The position numbers and the translations under genes were made by a program. Positions 49,491 through 64,000 of a stretch of DNA of 64,000 nucleotides are shown here, in pieces; the first letter of the stretch is position 1; each line of letters begins with the position of its first letter. The DNA is from Streptomyces sp. ISL-11. Lineage in GTDB: Bacteria > Actinomycetota > Actinomycetes > Streptomycetales > Streptomycetaceae. The DNA lies in NCBI RefSeq assembly GCF_018614525.1, contig NZ_JAGGOL010000036.1, positions 1 to 64,000 of the forward strand, in the 5' to 3' direction. The notes beneath the pieces were generated by a model. The model searched no databases. It had not been told where the DNA came from and saw nothing but the letters and a program-made list of their open reading frames with translations.

Positions 49491-50486
49491 ATGACCTCAC
49501 CCCACCGCTTCCTGCTGTCCGCCCCGCGCCGTGTGGTGCAGGTATGCGCCGCCGTCGGCGCGGCGGCCGTGCTGGTGACGGGCTGCGGCTCGGACTCGGG
49601 CAAGGGCTCCGGCGCGTCGGAGGCGGCGTCCGACTCCGCCGACAGCCGCACGGTCAAGGACGCGACCGGCAAGGCGATCCAGGTCCCGGCCCACCCCAAG
49701 CGCGTCGTGACGCTCACTCAGGAGGACCTCGACGCGGTGCTGGCCCTCGGCATCAAGCCGGTCGGCATCACCAACGGCCAGGGCCTCGCCAAGCCGCCCG
49801 CCTACCTCGCGGACAAGGTCAAGGACATCAAGGTCGTCGGCAACCTGCTCCAGCCGGTGATCGACAAGGTCGTCGCCGCCAAGCCCGACCTCATCCTGGC
49901 CGGCGACATGCAGGACGAGCAGATGCTCAAGCAGCTGCGCGAGATCACGCCCGCCACGCTGGTCACTATGGCCCCGACCGACGACTGGAAGCTGTCCTTC
50001 CGTGGCGTCGGCAACGCCGTCAACGCCCTGGACAAGGCCAACAAGGTCATCTCCGGCTACGAGGCCAAGGCCAAGAAGGCCGGAGAGGGCCTGGGCGGCA
50101 ACAAGGGCGCCGAGGTCAGCATCGTGCGCTGGAACCCGGACGGCCCCAGCTGGATGGAGAGGAAGCAGTTCGCCAGTGGCGTCGCCCTGGACATGGGCCT
50201 CAAGCGCCCGAAGTCCCAGGACAAGGACGGCAACGCGCACACGCCGGCGCTGAGCCTGGAGAGGATCAACGAGATCGACGGCGACTGGCTCTTCCTCTCC
50301 ACCCTCACCTCCGACGGTGAGAAGGCGCTGAAGGAGGTCCAGGAGAAGCCGGCGTACAAGGACCTGAACGCGGTCAAGAAGAACCACGCCGTGACGGTGG
50401 ACGGTTCGGTGTGGTCGACGCGGGGTGGGCCGCTGGCGAGCGAGGTCGTCATCGACGACATCACGAAGGCGCTGACGAAGTCGTGA
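49491..50486 (+). CDS. Siderophore-binding lipoprotein (FecB/FepB-like)
   Basis: 331-residue substrate-binding protein. The signal peptide ends in the lipobox LVTGC, so it is a lipoprotein anchored outside the membrane. Class III binding-protein features are HPKRVVTLTQEDLDAVLALG, a long central helix and a C-terminal lobe ending SEVVIDDITKAL. ATG 49491 gives the shortest sensible signal peptide; the upstream frame reads through the 5' leader, which is rich in C and T. It delivers Fe-siderophore to the permease and ATPase. Controlled by the iron box at 49353-49371. Confidence 0.92.
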   Translation: MTSPHRFLLSAPRRVVQVCAAVGAAAVLVTGCGSDSGKGSGASEAASDSADSRTVKDATGKAIQVPAHPKRVVTLTQEDLDAVLALGIKPVGITNGQGLAKPPAYLADKVKDIKVVGNLLQPVIDKVVAAKPDLILAGDMQDEQMLKQLREITPATLVTMAPTDDWKLSFRGVGNAVNALDKANKVISGYEAKAKKAGEGLGGNKGAEVSIVRWNPDGPSWMERKQFASGVALDMGLKRPKSQDKDGNAHTPALSLERINEIDGDWLFLSTLTSDGEKALKEVQEKPAYKDLNAVKKNHAVTVDGSVWSTRGGPLASEVVIDDITKALTKS

Positions 50487-50515
50487 AGTGACCGGGGCTC
50501 CGCCCCGGGTCCTGG

Positions 50516-50564
50516 TCCTCGATCGCCGGACAGGCTCCTCTGGAGCCTGTCCGGCGATCGAGGA
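50516..50564. repeat. Perfect 23-bp inverted repeat, terminator-like
   Basis: Perfect 23-bp arms beginning TCCTCGATCGCCGGACAGGC are separated by TCT, preceded by the hairpin GGGGCTCCGCCCC (50494-50506). It sits between convergent genes (binding protein and M20 hydrolase), shares the TCCTC-A-TCGCCGGAC element with the other intergenic repeats, and is expected to terminate both transcripts. Confidence 0.85.
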
Positions 50565-50587
50565 CACCGCGCGGCAGTGCGGTCGGG

Positions 50588-51718
50588 CTATGCGCGCGCC
50601 GCCGCGAAATCCGCCGCCGTCCAGGCCATGCCCACCGCCCCGTCCAGCAGCGCCTGCTCACCCATGGGCGACACCGCCGCCTCCACGAACTCCGGCTCGT
50701 GCGGCCCGCAGGAGCCCCCCGTGATGTCCAGCACCGGATGAATCGACGGCACCACGTGCGAGACGTTGCCCATGTCCGTGCAGGCGAACGCCTCCCGCCG
50801 CTGCGGCTCCGGGCGGCCCAGCTCCCGCGCGTTGGCCCGCCACAGCGCGATGAGCCCGGGGTCGGTGCGGAAGTCCAGGTAGTCCGGCTCGGGGCGGGTG
50901 AGCGCGACCTCGCACCCCGTGGCCAGCGCCCCCGCGCGGAAGCACGCCTCGACCCGCTCCCGCAGCTCGCGCAGGTCCTCCGCGGCCGACGCGCGGATCT
51001 CGTACTCGGCGGTCGCCCGGTCGGGGATCAGGTTCGGCGCCGTGCCGGCGCCGGTGGTCACGCCGTGCACCTTCCACTGCGGCGGCAGTTGCTGGCGCAG
51101 CAGGCCGAGCGCGACCTGGGCGACCGTCAGGGCGTCGGCGGCGTTGCGGCCCTCGTGCGGATTGAGGCTGGGGTGGGCGGCCTTCCCGGTGTACGCGACC
51201 GAGAGGGTGCCCAGCGCGAACGAGCGGAACTCCGCCACCTCGAACGGGCACGGATGCACCATCATCGCCGCGTCCACCCCGTCGAACGCGCCGGCCTCCA
51301 GCAGCAGCGCCTTGCCCGCACCGCGCTCCTCGGCCGGGGTGCCCACGACCCGTACCGTCAGCCCCAGTTCGTCGGCGTGCGGCGCAAGGGCGAGCGCCGC
51401 GCCCACGCCGGCGGCGGCGATCAGATTGTGCCCGCAGGCGTGGCCGAGTCCGGGCAGGGCGTCGTACTCGCAGGCGATGGCCACGGTCACCGGGCCCGAA
51501 CCGGCCGTCGCGGTGAAGGCCGTGTCGAGCCCGTACGCCGGTGCGGTGACGTCGAAGCCGTGCCCGCGCAGGAAGTCCGCGCACCAGCCGGCGGCGCGGT
51601 GCTCGGCGAAGGCGGTCTCGGGGTGCGCGTGGATGCGCCGGCTCAGCGTCAGGAGATCCTCGCGGTGGGCGAGTACGCGTGCGCGCAGGGCGGGCTTGAG
51701 GTCGTCGGCCGCGGTCAT
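50588..51718 (-). CDS. M20-family amidohydrolase under iron control
   Basis: 376-residue zinc/cobalt-dependent amidohydrolase of the aminoacylase/AbgB type. Metal-site motifs are RRIHAHPETAFAEH, GLGHACGHNLIAAAG, GTPAEERGAGKALLLEAG, MVHPCPF and the dimerisation-domain GKAAHPSLNPHEGRNA. These enzymes cleave N-acyl amino acids or dipeptide-like amides. ATG 51718 has AGGAG upstream. It is divergent from the NRPS, with the iron box at 51780-51799 between them, so it is probably expressed in iron starvation and may cleave an amide bond of the siderophore or of a shunt product. Confidence 0.85.
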   Translation of the reverse strand: MTAADDLKPALRARVLAHREDLLTLSRRIHAHPETAFAEHRAAGWCADFLRGHGFDVTAPAYGLDTAFTATAGSGPVTVAIACEYDALPGLGHACGHNLIAAAGVGAALALAPHADELGLTVRVVGTPAEERGAGKALLLEAGAFDGVDAAMMVHPCPFEVAEFRSFALGTLSVAYTGKAAHPSLNPHEGRNAADALTVAQVALGLLRQQLPPQWKVHGVTTGAGTAPNLIPDRATAEYEIRASAAEDLRELRERVEACFRAGALATGCEVALTRPEPDYLDFRTDPGLIALWRANARELGRPEPQRREAFACTDMGNVSHVVPSIHPVLDITGGSCGPHEPEFVEAAVSPMGEQALLDGAVGMAWTAADFAAARA

Positions 51719-51779
51719 GGTCTGGCTCCTGTTCGTATCGCCCGCTGTGACGGAGACTCTCACGGGCGGGTAAAAAAAT

Positions 51780-51799
51780 AGCTTAGGCTTACCTAAGCT
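51780..51799. promoter_or_regulatory. Iron box between M20 hydrolase and NRPS genes
   Basis: AGCTTAGGCTTACCTAAGCT has perfect 8-bp arms (AGCTTAGG/CCTAAGCT) and contains TTAGG-CTTA-CCTAA, the core of the IdeR/DmdR1 operator. An A-run lies just beside it. It should repress the NRPS and probably the divergent amidohydrolase when iron is plentiful. Confidence 0.85.
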
Positions 51800-51857
51800 G
51801 ACATGCCGGGGGTCCGGTGTGGCCAGATCGCTGTCATACAACGGGAGTCCCCACGCC

Positions 51858-59072
<7,215 letters not shown>

Positions 59073-59076
59073 CCCC

Positions 59077-59277
59077 ATGAGCGACGCACCCGCCAACCCC
59101 TTCGACGGCGACGGAGAGTTCCTCGTCCTCGTCAACGCCGAGGGCCGGCACAGCCTCTGGCCCGGGTTCGCCGCCGTGCCCGGCGGCTGGACCGTCGTCC
59201 ACGGCCCGTGCGAGCGGCAGGCCGCCCTCGACTGGATCACCGAGCACTGGACCGATCTGACGCCGGCGGCCCGGTGA
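59077..59277 (+). CDS. MbtH-family NRPS chaperone
   Basis: 66-residue protein with the family signature [20 protein letters not shown] and the C-terminal [14 protein letters not shown]. MbtH proteins bind the adenylation domains and are needed for their solubility and activity. It starts four bases after the NRPS stop, so it is translated with it. The conserved Trp residues (W28, W38, W58 by count) and the Ser-Leu pair are all present. Confidence 0.95.
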   Translation: MSDAPANPFDGDGEFLVLVNAEGRHSLWPGFAAVPGGWTVVHGPCERQAALDWITEHWTDLTPAAR

Positions 59278-59282
59278 GAGGC

Positions 59283-60701
59283 ATGACGCCGCGCATCGCC
59301 GTCGTGATCGTCTACACGGCGGCGATGTGCATGAACGGGCTCGACTCCACCATCGTCAACCCGGCGCTGCTCACCATCGCCCGGGACTTCGGCGAACCGG
59401 TGTCGGCCGCCAACACCGTCGAGGTCGCCTTCCTCGTCGCGCTCGCCGTCGCCCTGCCCGCCGCGGGATGGCTCGGCGACCGCCTCGGCACCAAGCGCGT
59501 CTTCCTCGGCGCGCTGGCCGTCTTCACCGCGGCCTCCGCCGCCTGCGGACTGGCCCAGGGGCTGCCGGAACTGGTGCTCGCCCGTGTGGCGCAGGGCATC
59601 GCGGGCGGGCTGCTCACGCCCGTCGGCATGACCCTGCTCTTCCGCACGTTCCCCCCGCACGAGCGGGTGAAGCTGTCGAAGGTGCTCATCGTGCCGACGG
59701 CCCTGATGCCCGCTCTCGGCCCGCCGCTCGGCGGCTTCCTGACCGAGCACCTCTCCTGGCACTGGCTGTTCTTCGTCAACGTGCCGATCGGCGCCGCCGC
59801 CGTTCTGCTCGGTGCGCTCGCGCTGCGAGAGCAGGTGGAGGGCACCGAGGACGGCTTCGACCGGACCGGCTTCCTGCTCGCCACGCCCGCCCTCGGCCTG
59901 CTCACCTACGCGCTCGGCTTCGGCCCCGCCCACGGGTGGACCTCGCCGGCCGTCGCGGCGAGCGCCGTGCTCGGCGTCGCCCTGCTCGTCGCCGCCTGTG
60001 TCCACCTGCGGAAGGCGAAGGCGCCGCTGCTGGACCTGAGACTCCTCACCGACCGGGTCTTCGCGTCGGCCACGGTTCTCGCCCTGGTCACCTCGGCCGG
60101 GCTGATGGGCGTCCTCTTCGCCTTCCCGCTGCTCTACCAGGCGGCCCTGGGGGCCTCGGCCCTGGACGCGGGGCTGAGCGTCTTCCCGGAGGCGCTGGGA
60201 CTGATGCTGGCCTCCCAGGCGGTCGACCGACTGCTGCCCCGGCTCGGACCCCGCCTGCTCGCCGCACCCGCCCTGATCCTGGCGACGGCGGTCTTCGCCG
60301 CGCTGGCCCTGCCCGGCGTGGCCGAGAACGCCTGGGCGGTCCGGGCCCTGATGTTCTGCGTGGGCCTGGTGCTGGGAACGGCCGTACTCACCGTCCAGAT
60401 CGCCGGGTTCGCGGACGTCGCGCCCCCGGCCATGGGCCAGGCGATGGGGCTGTTCACCATCGTGCGCACCCTGGGCGGCGCGCTGGGCATCGCCGCGACC
60501 GCGGGCGTCATCGCCGCGGCCGGCGGCGGGGACGGAGACGGCGGCGACGCGGCCCCCGGCCCCTATCGGGCGGCGATCCTCACCACCGCCGGCCTGGTCG
60601 CCCTCGGCACGCTCTTCGCCCTGAAGCTGCCCAAGGACGCCCCCGCGCCCCCACTGTTCGACGACGAACCGCGGGAGCGGGAGACACCGGCGGCGGCCTG
60701 A
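59283..60701 (+). CDS. MFS exporter, probable siderophore efflux pump
   Basis: 472-residue DHA2-type transporter with about 14 hydrophobic segments. Helix 1 has MNGLDSTIVNPALLTI, motif A is GWLGDRLGTKRVF, and motif C PLGGFLTEH. ATG 59283 lies five bases after the mbtH stop, so it is in the same operon as the NRPS; a GTG overlapping the mbtH stop is an alternative. Position and co-transcription suggest it exports the finished catecholate siderophore. Confidence 0.88.
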   Translation: MTPRIAVVIVYTAAMCMNGLDSTIVNPALLTIARDFGEPVSAANTVEVAFLVALAVALPAAGWLGDRLGTKRVFLGALAVFTAASAACGLAQGLPELVLARVAQGIAGGLLTPVGMTLLFRTFPPHERVKLSKVLIVPTALMPALGPPLGGFLTEHLSWHWLFFVNVPIGAAAVLLGALALREQVEGTEDGFDRTGFLLATPALGLLTYALGFGPAHGWTSPAVAASAVLGVALLVAACVHLRKAKAPLLDLRLLTDRVFASATVLALVTSAGLMGVLFAFPLLYQAALGASALDAGLSVFPEALGLMLASQAVDRLLPRLGPRLLAAPALILATAVFAALALPGVAENAWAVRALMFCVGLVLGTAVLTVQIAGFADVAPPAMGQAMGLFTIVRTLGGALGIAATAGVIAAAGGGDGDGGDAAPGPYRAAILTTAGLVALGTLFALKLPKDAPAPPLFDDEPRERETPAAA

Positions 60702-60720
60702 CCCGGCCGCCCCGCACCGC

Positions 60721-60756
60721 TCCGCCCCCTGCCGGCTCGCGTCGGCAGGGGGCGGA
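60721..60756. terminator. Bidirectional terminator between exporter and esterase genes
   Basis: Perfect 14-bp arms TCCGCCCCCTGCCG with loop GCTCGCGT lie in the 81-bp gap between convergent genes. Confidence 0.8.
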
Positions 60757-60782
60757 CCTGTGCGGGTGTACGGGACCGGCGG

Positions 60783-62006
60783 TCAGGAGCGGTCGGCCAG
60801 CAGGCCGGCGAGCCCGGTGGCGAGCCCGCCGCGCCAGCAGGCATAGTCATGGCCGCCGTTGAACTCCTCGTACGCGACCTCGTAGCCGCGTGCCCGCAGG
60901 ACGTCCCGGAGATGGCGGTTCTGCGGCAGCAGCATCCACTCCTGAAGACCCACCTCCAGGTGGAAACGGACGGGCAGCCGCTCCCGCGCCGCGTACTGGC
61001 GGGTCAGCCACTCGCTGCCGCTGTCGAACTCCGTCCCGTCCGGCCACCAGAACGAGCCCGACTGCGACAGCGCGTTCCCGAACCGCTCCGGCCTGCGGAA
61101 GGCGGCGAACGCCGCCGTCAGCCCGCCCGCGCTCTGCCCGGCCACGACCGTCCGCGCCGGATCCTCCGCCGCCCCGTACTCCCGCACGGCCCACGGCAGC
61201 AGCACATCGGCCAGCCAGTCCACGAACTCCTCACTGCAACTGAGGTCGGCCATCCGCCGGTCCCGGCCCATGGTCTCCACCAGCAGCGTGACCGTCGGCG
61301 GAACGCGCTTCTCCGCGTGCAGATTGTCGAGCGTGTCCCCGAAGTCCAGCACCGGGCCCCACATCTCGCCGTCCAGCAGCACGGCGACGGCGTACGGGCC
61401 GTCCGCCGCGCGGTGCCCGGCGGGCAGATGGACCCCCACGCGCCGGCCGTCGACCACGGCCTCGATCCGCTCGCCGCGCGGTACGTCCGGACGCGGGTGC
61501 GCCCAGGGCTGGGCCGGGGCGTCGGAGAGCTCCAGTACGGACGACGGGTGCCGGCCGTCGCGCGACGGCAGCACCGGCGCCCCGTTCAGCGGATCCGGCA
61601 CGGCCGAGTCGAGCACGCCCAGCCAGGCCCGGCGATCGGTGCGCGGCGCCTCCGCGCGGGGGCCGCGCCGCACGGAGAACTGATACGACGCCCGGTGATC
61701 GGCACGCAGCCGGTGACTGATCGCCCACACGTCCGTACCCGGCACCCTGCGCATCAGATGCGGGCTCAGGTCGCCGGCGTGCCGGTCCTTGTCGGTGACG
61801 GTGTGCAGGAGGGCCAGCACGTCGGTGGCGAGCGCGTCCCGCCAGAGGAAGGTGACGAGGCGGTAGGCGGGATCGCCGTTCCGGTCGGGTTCGACGAGGG
61901 GAGTGCCGGTGGCTTGCGCCTTTTGCCAGAAGTGCTCTTCGGCACGGGGCTCGCCGGCTCGTATGTCGTCGGCGAGCTTGCGCAGTGTCGGGCTCTGGGT
62001 CTCCAT
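60783..62006 (-). CDS. Enterobactin-esterase-like (Fes) siderophore hydrolase
   Basis: 407-residue enzyme with the two-part Fes layout. The N-terminal beta-sandwich contains VTFLWRDALATDVLALLHT, and the alpha/beta hydrolase half begins near RGERIEAVVDGRRVGVHLPAG. The nucleophile is in VVAGQSAGGLTAAFAAFR, and the His is the late FNGGHDYACWRGGLA. Fes enzymes open the ester backbone of trilactone siderophores to release iron, which fits a Thr-lactone product of the TE-bearing NRPS. ATG 62006 has GGAAGTCC before it. It is transcribed toward the NRPS operon. Confidence 0.92.
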   Translation of the reverse strand: METQSPTLRKLADDIRAGEPRAEEHFWQKAQATGTPLVEPDRNGDPAYRLVTFLWRDALATDVLALLHTVTDKDRHAGDLSPHLMRRVPGTDVWAISHRLRADHRASYQFSVRRGPRAEAPRTDRRAWLGVLDSAVPDPLNGAPVLPSRDGRHPSSVLELSDAPAQPWAHPRPDVPRGERIEAVVDGRRVGVHLPAGHRAADGPYAVAVLLDGEMWGPVLDFGDTLDNLHAEKRVPPTVTLLVETMGRDRRMADLSCSEEFVDWLADVLLPWAVREYGAAEDPARTVVAGQSAGGLTAAFAAFRRPERFGNALSQSGSFWWPDGTEFDSGSEWLTRQYAARERLPVRFHLEVGLQEWMLLPQNRHLRDVLRARGYEVAYEEFNGGHDYACWRGGLATGLAGLLADRS

Positions 62007-62060
62007 GGACTTCCTTTCGGTGGCAGGTACCCGGAGGTGCCGGAGTGAAGAGCCCCGATC

Positions 62061-62229
62061 CCGCCCCTTCCCGTAACCGGGGCTTCGCCCCGGACCCCAG
62101 TCCTCAATCGCCGGACGGGCTGAATGGTGCCCGGAACCGGCGGAAATCCAGCCCGGCCGGCGTTTGAGGCCACCGCGCGCAGCGCGGTCGGGGGCCCGGG
62201 GCGGAGCCCCGGTTACGGGAAGGGGCGGG
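62061..62229. repeat. Nested long inverted repeat downstream of the permease gene
   Basis: Outer arms of about 34 bp (CCCGCCCCTTCCCGTAACCGGGGC... and its complement, one mismatch) enclose TCCTCAATCGCCGGACGGGC and GCCCGGCCGGCGTTTGAGG, which are related to the cores of the other repeats. It fills most of the 246-bp gap between the permease stop and the esterase start. It probably terminates the permease transcript; no gene is seen. Confidence 0.85.
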
Positions 62230-62252
62230 TCGGGGAAGGAACCGCCGGCGAC

Positions 62253-64000
62253 CTACACCCGCGCCGCCCCCGACCGCCCCAGCAACACCCACAGCAGGAA
62301 CGGCCCGCCCAGAACGGTCGTCACGATGCCCACCGGCACCTCGACCCCGGAAAAGACGACCCGCCCCACCGTGTCCGCGAGGACGATCAGCACGGCACCC
62401 ACCAGCATCGACCCCAGCACCGGCACCCGCAGCGGCCCCGCCAGCCGCCCCGCGATCACCGGCGATGCCAGCGCCACGAAACCGACGGGCCCGCAGATCC
62501 CCACCGCCAGGCCGGCCAGGCCCACCGCGAGCAGCAGGCACAGCAGCCGCACCCGGGCGGGCGCGACGCCCAGCGACGCGGCCGTCGAGTCGTCGAAGCG
62601 CAGCACGTCGAGGCGGCGGGCCACGACCAGGGCGAGCGGTACGAGGACGGCCAGGCCGATGAGGACCGGGCCGGCCACGGAGTAGCCGCGCCCGTTGAGG
62701 CTGCCGGAGGTCCACACGTACAGGGAGCTCGCGGAGTTGAGGGAACGGCGGGAGAGCACGACCTGGGTGACGGCGGAGGCGAGTGCCGACATGGCCAGGC
62801 CCACGACCAGCACGCGGTACCCGCGCTGCCCCAGCCCGCCGGAGACGGTGGTGACGACCAGGACGGCGGCGAGCGCGCCGACCGGCCCCGCCCACCACGC
62901 GCCGAACGTGCCGCTGAGGGTGGCGGAGAGCAGCACGGCGGCCGTCGCGCCGTCGTTGACGCCCAGGAGCTCGGGTGTGGCGAGGCGGTTGCGGGCGAGG
63001 GTCTGGGTCAGGCAGCCGGCGAGCCCGAGGGCCGCGCCGGCCGCGAGGCCGGCCACGATGCGGCCGAGCCGGAACTTCTGTACCAGCAGGACGTCGAAGC
63101 GGTCGCCGGAGCCGAAGACCGCGCCGAACGTGCGGCTCAGGCTCATCTCGCTCTGCCCGGCGTACGCGGACAGCACGACGGCCCCCACCAACAGGGCGGT
63201 CAGCAGCAGTGCGGCGAGCGCCGCCCGGCGCGGTACGAGCAGCGACAGCGCGCCGCGCCGCAGGACGAGACTGTCGGCGCGCTCCCGGGCCGGGCGGGGG
63301 AGCCGGGGCAGCCGGCGCCGGCCGGGCGTGCCGCCCTCGGCGGTGGCGGGGTCGGTCATGCCCATCGCGCCCAGCCGCTTCGAGCGGACGACGCCGATGA
63401 GGACGGGGGCGCCGAAGAGCGCGATGATGACGGACACCGGCGCCTCGAAGGGCCGGGAGACCACGCGGGCGAGGATGTCGGAGCCGGTCAGGACGCCCGC
63501 GCCGATGAGCCCGGCGAGGGCGATCTGTGCCGTCAGCCGGGGCCCGGTGACGGCGCGCGCGAGGAAGCCCGCGAGCAGGCCGAGGAAGGAGACCGGGCCG
63601 ATCAGCGCCACGGACGCGGCGGTCAGCAGGGTCACCGCGAGGGCGACCACGACCCGGATCGCGCCGGGCCGGTGGCCCAGTCCGCGGGCGAGGTCGTCGC
63701 CGAGGGCGAGCGCGGACAGCGGCCGGGCGACCAGCAGGGCCACCACGAAGCCCATGGCCAGGACGGGCACGAGGCTGCCGAGCTTGGTGAAGCCCTCGAC
63801 GCCGGCCAGCGAGCCCAGCACCCAGAACCGGAAGCGGTCGTAGGTCTCGGCGGAGTTCACGATCACCACGCTGGTGATGCCGCCGAAGGTGGCGCCCAGC
63901 GCGGATCCGGCGAGCACCAGCCGCATCGGTGAACCCCCGCCCCGGCGGCCCGCCATGAACAGCACCAGCGCGCTGGCGACCACGGCTCCGCCGAAGGCCC
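62253..64000 (-). CDS. FecCD-type siderophore permease, fused double-length protein (N-terminus off the window)
   Basis: At least 576 residues visible; the start lies beyond the right edge. It holds the end of one FecCD permease domain (GSALGATFGGITSVV, LGSLAGVEGF, IGPVSFLGLLAGFLAR, FGAPVLIGVVRS), a basic linker (about 45 residues after RSKRLGAMG), then a complete second domain (FRLGRIVAGLAAGAALGLAG, PELLGVNDGATAAVLL, SGSLNGRGYS, CGPVGFVALASPVIAGRLAG). Such FhuB-like fusions replace the two-gene permease pairs. It should work with the ATPase at 48492 and the binding protein at 49491. The stop lies before the long inverted repeat. Confidence 0.9.
   Translation of the reverse strand, partial: AFGGAVVASALVLFMAGRRGGGSPMRLVLAGSALGATFGGITSVVIVNSAETYDRFRFWVLGSLAGVEGFTKLGSLVPVLAMGFVVALLVARPLSALALGDDLARGLGHRPGAIRVVVALAVTLLTAASVALIGPVSFLGLLAGFLARAVTGPRLTAQIALAGLIGAGVLTGSDILARVVSRPFEAPVSVIIALFGAPVLIGVVRSKRLGAMGMTDPATAEGGTPGRRRLPRLPRPARERADSLVLRRGALSLLVPRRAALAALLLTALLVGAVVLSAYAGQSEMSLSRTFGAVFGSGDRFDVLLVQKFRLGRIVAGLAAGAALGLAGCLTQTLARNRLATPELLGVNDGATAAVLLSATLSGTFGAWWAGPVGALAAVLVVTTVSGGLGQRGYRVLVVGLAMSALASAVTQVVLSRRSLNSASSLYVWTSGSLNGRGYSVAGPVLIGLAVLVPLALVVARRLDVLRFDDSTAASLGVAPARVRLLCLLLAVGLAGLAVGICGPVGFVALASPVIAGRLAGPLRVPVLGSMLVGAVLIVLADTVGRVVFSGVEVPVGIVTTVLGGPFLLWVLLGRSGAARV

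Overview
The window is high-GC actinobacterial DNA, almost certainly Streptomyces. Supporting signs are a SARP activator, ActI/ActIII/ActIV/ActVII-type polyketide genes, rare TTA codons, DmdR/IdeR-type iron boxes, GTG starts and many ATGA-coupled genes. I see no tRNA, rRNA, CRISPR array, transposase or integrase.

Layout. (1) 1-1.8 kb: the start of a secreted hydrolase-like gene, a YbdK-type carboxylate-amine ligase and two coupled tiny zinc-ribbon genes. (2) 1.9-27.6 kb: a type II aromatic polyketide cluster. Its core runs leftward as KS-alpha, CLF, ACP and two-domain aromatase/cyclase (26.6-22.9 kb). An ActIII-like ketoreductase (9.0 kb) and an ActIV-like metallo-beta-lactamase-fold cyclase (4.1-5.0 kb) lie apart from it. 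Around these are a SARP, a histidine kinase and response regulator, an ActVB-like flavin reductase with an ActVA-5-like flavin hydroxylase, an FAD-Rieske oxidoreductase, two F420-type (LLM) oxidoreductases, an SDR, two methyltransferases, an NmrA protein, a membrane O-acyltransferase, an Fe(II)/2-oxoglutarate oxygenase and a TetR/efflux pair. At least six promoter sites carry heptamers at exact 11-bp spacing, as expected for SARP operators. (3) 27.7-39.4 kb: a KAS III gene, then a rightward operon of hot-dog thioesterase, fatty acyl-AMP ligase, two Delta9-type desaturases, ACP, Delta12-type desaturase, alpha/beta hydrolase, rubredoxin, P450 and DHA2 exporter. This is the gene set of bacterial polyyne (polyacetylene fatty acid) pathways. 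A polyyne cassette directly beside a type II aromatic PKS is the most unusual thing here. One product (for example a polyynoyl-primed or polyynoyl-acylated aromatic) or two separate products are both possible.

(4) 39.5-48.2 kb: ordinary genes, namely two secreted proteins, a YtrA-type ABC transporter with GntR regulator, a PIG-V-like mannosyltransferase, a TTA-containing sigma factor, a DUF4865 protein, a TetR and an MFS pump. (5) 48.5-64 kb: an iron/siderophore locus with ATPase, binding lipoprotein, M20 amidohydrolase, two-module NRPS (C-A-T-C-A-T-TE), MbtH, exporter, Fes-like esterase and a FecCD permease running off the right edge. Hand-read A-domain codes point to a basic residue (probably Arg) and Thr, matching griseobactin-type catecholates; the 2,3-DHB genes are not in the window.

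Non-coding highlights are a composite intergenic repeat (8.1, 11.7 and 48.3 kb) whose ~80-bp core occurs in both orientations relative to its flanks, two related long inverted repeats (50.5 and 62.1 kb), two iron boxes, and several convergent-gene terminators. All motif positions and alignments were made by eye; no searches were run.
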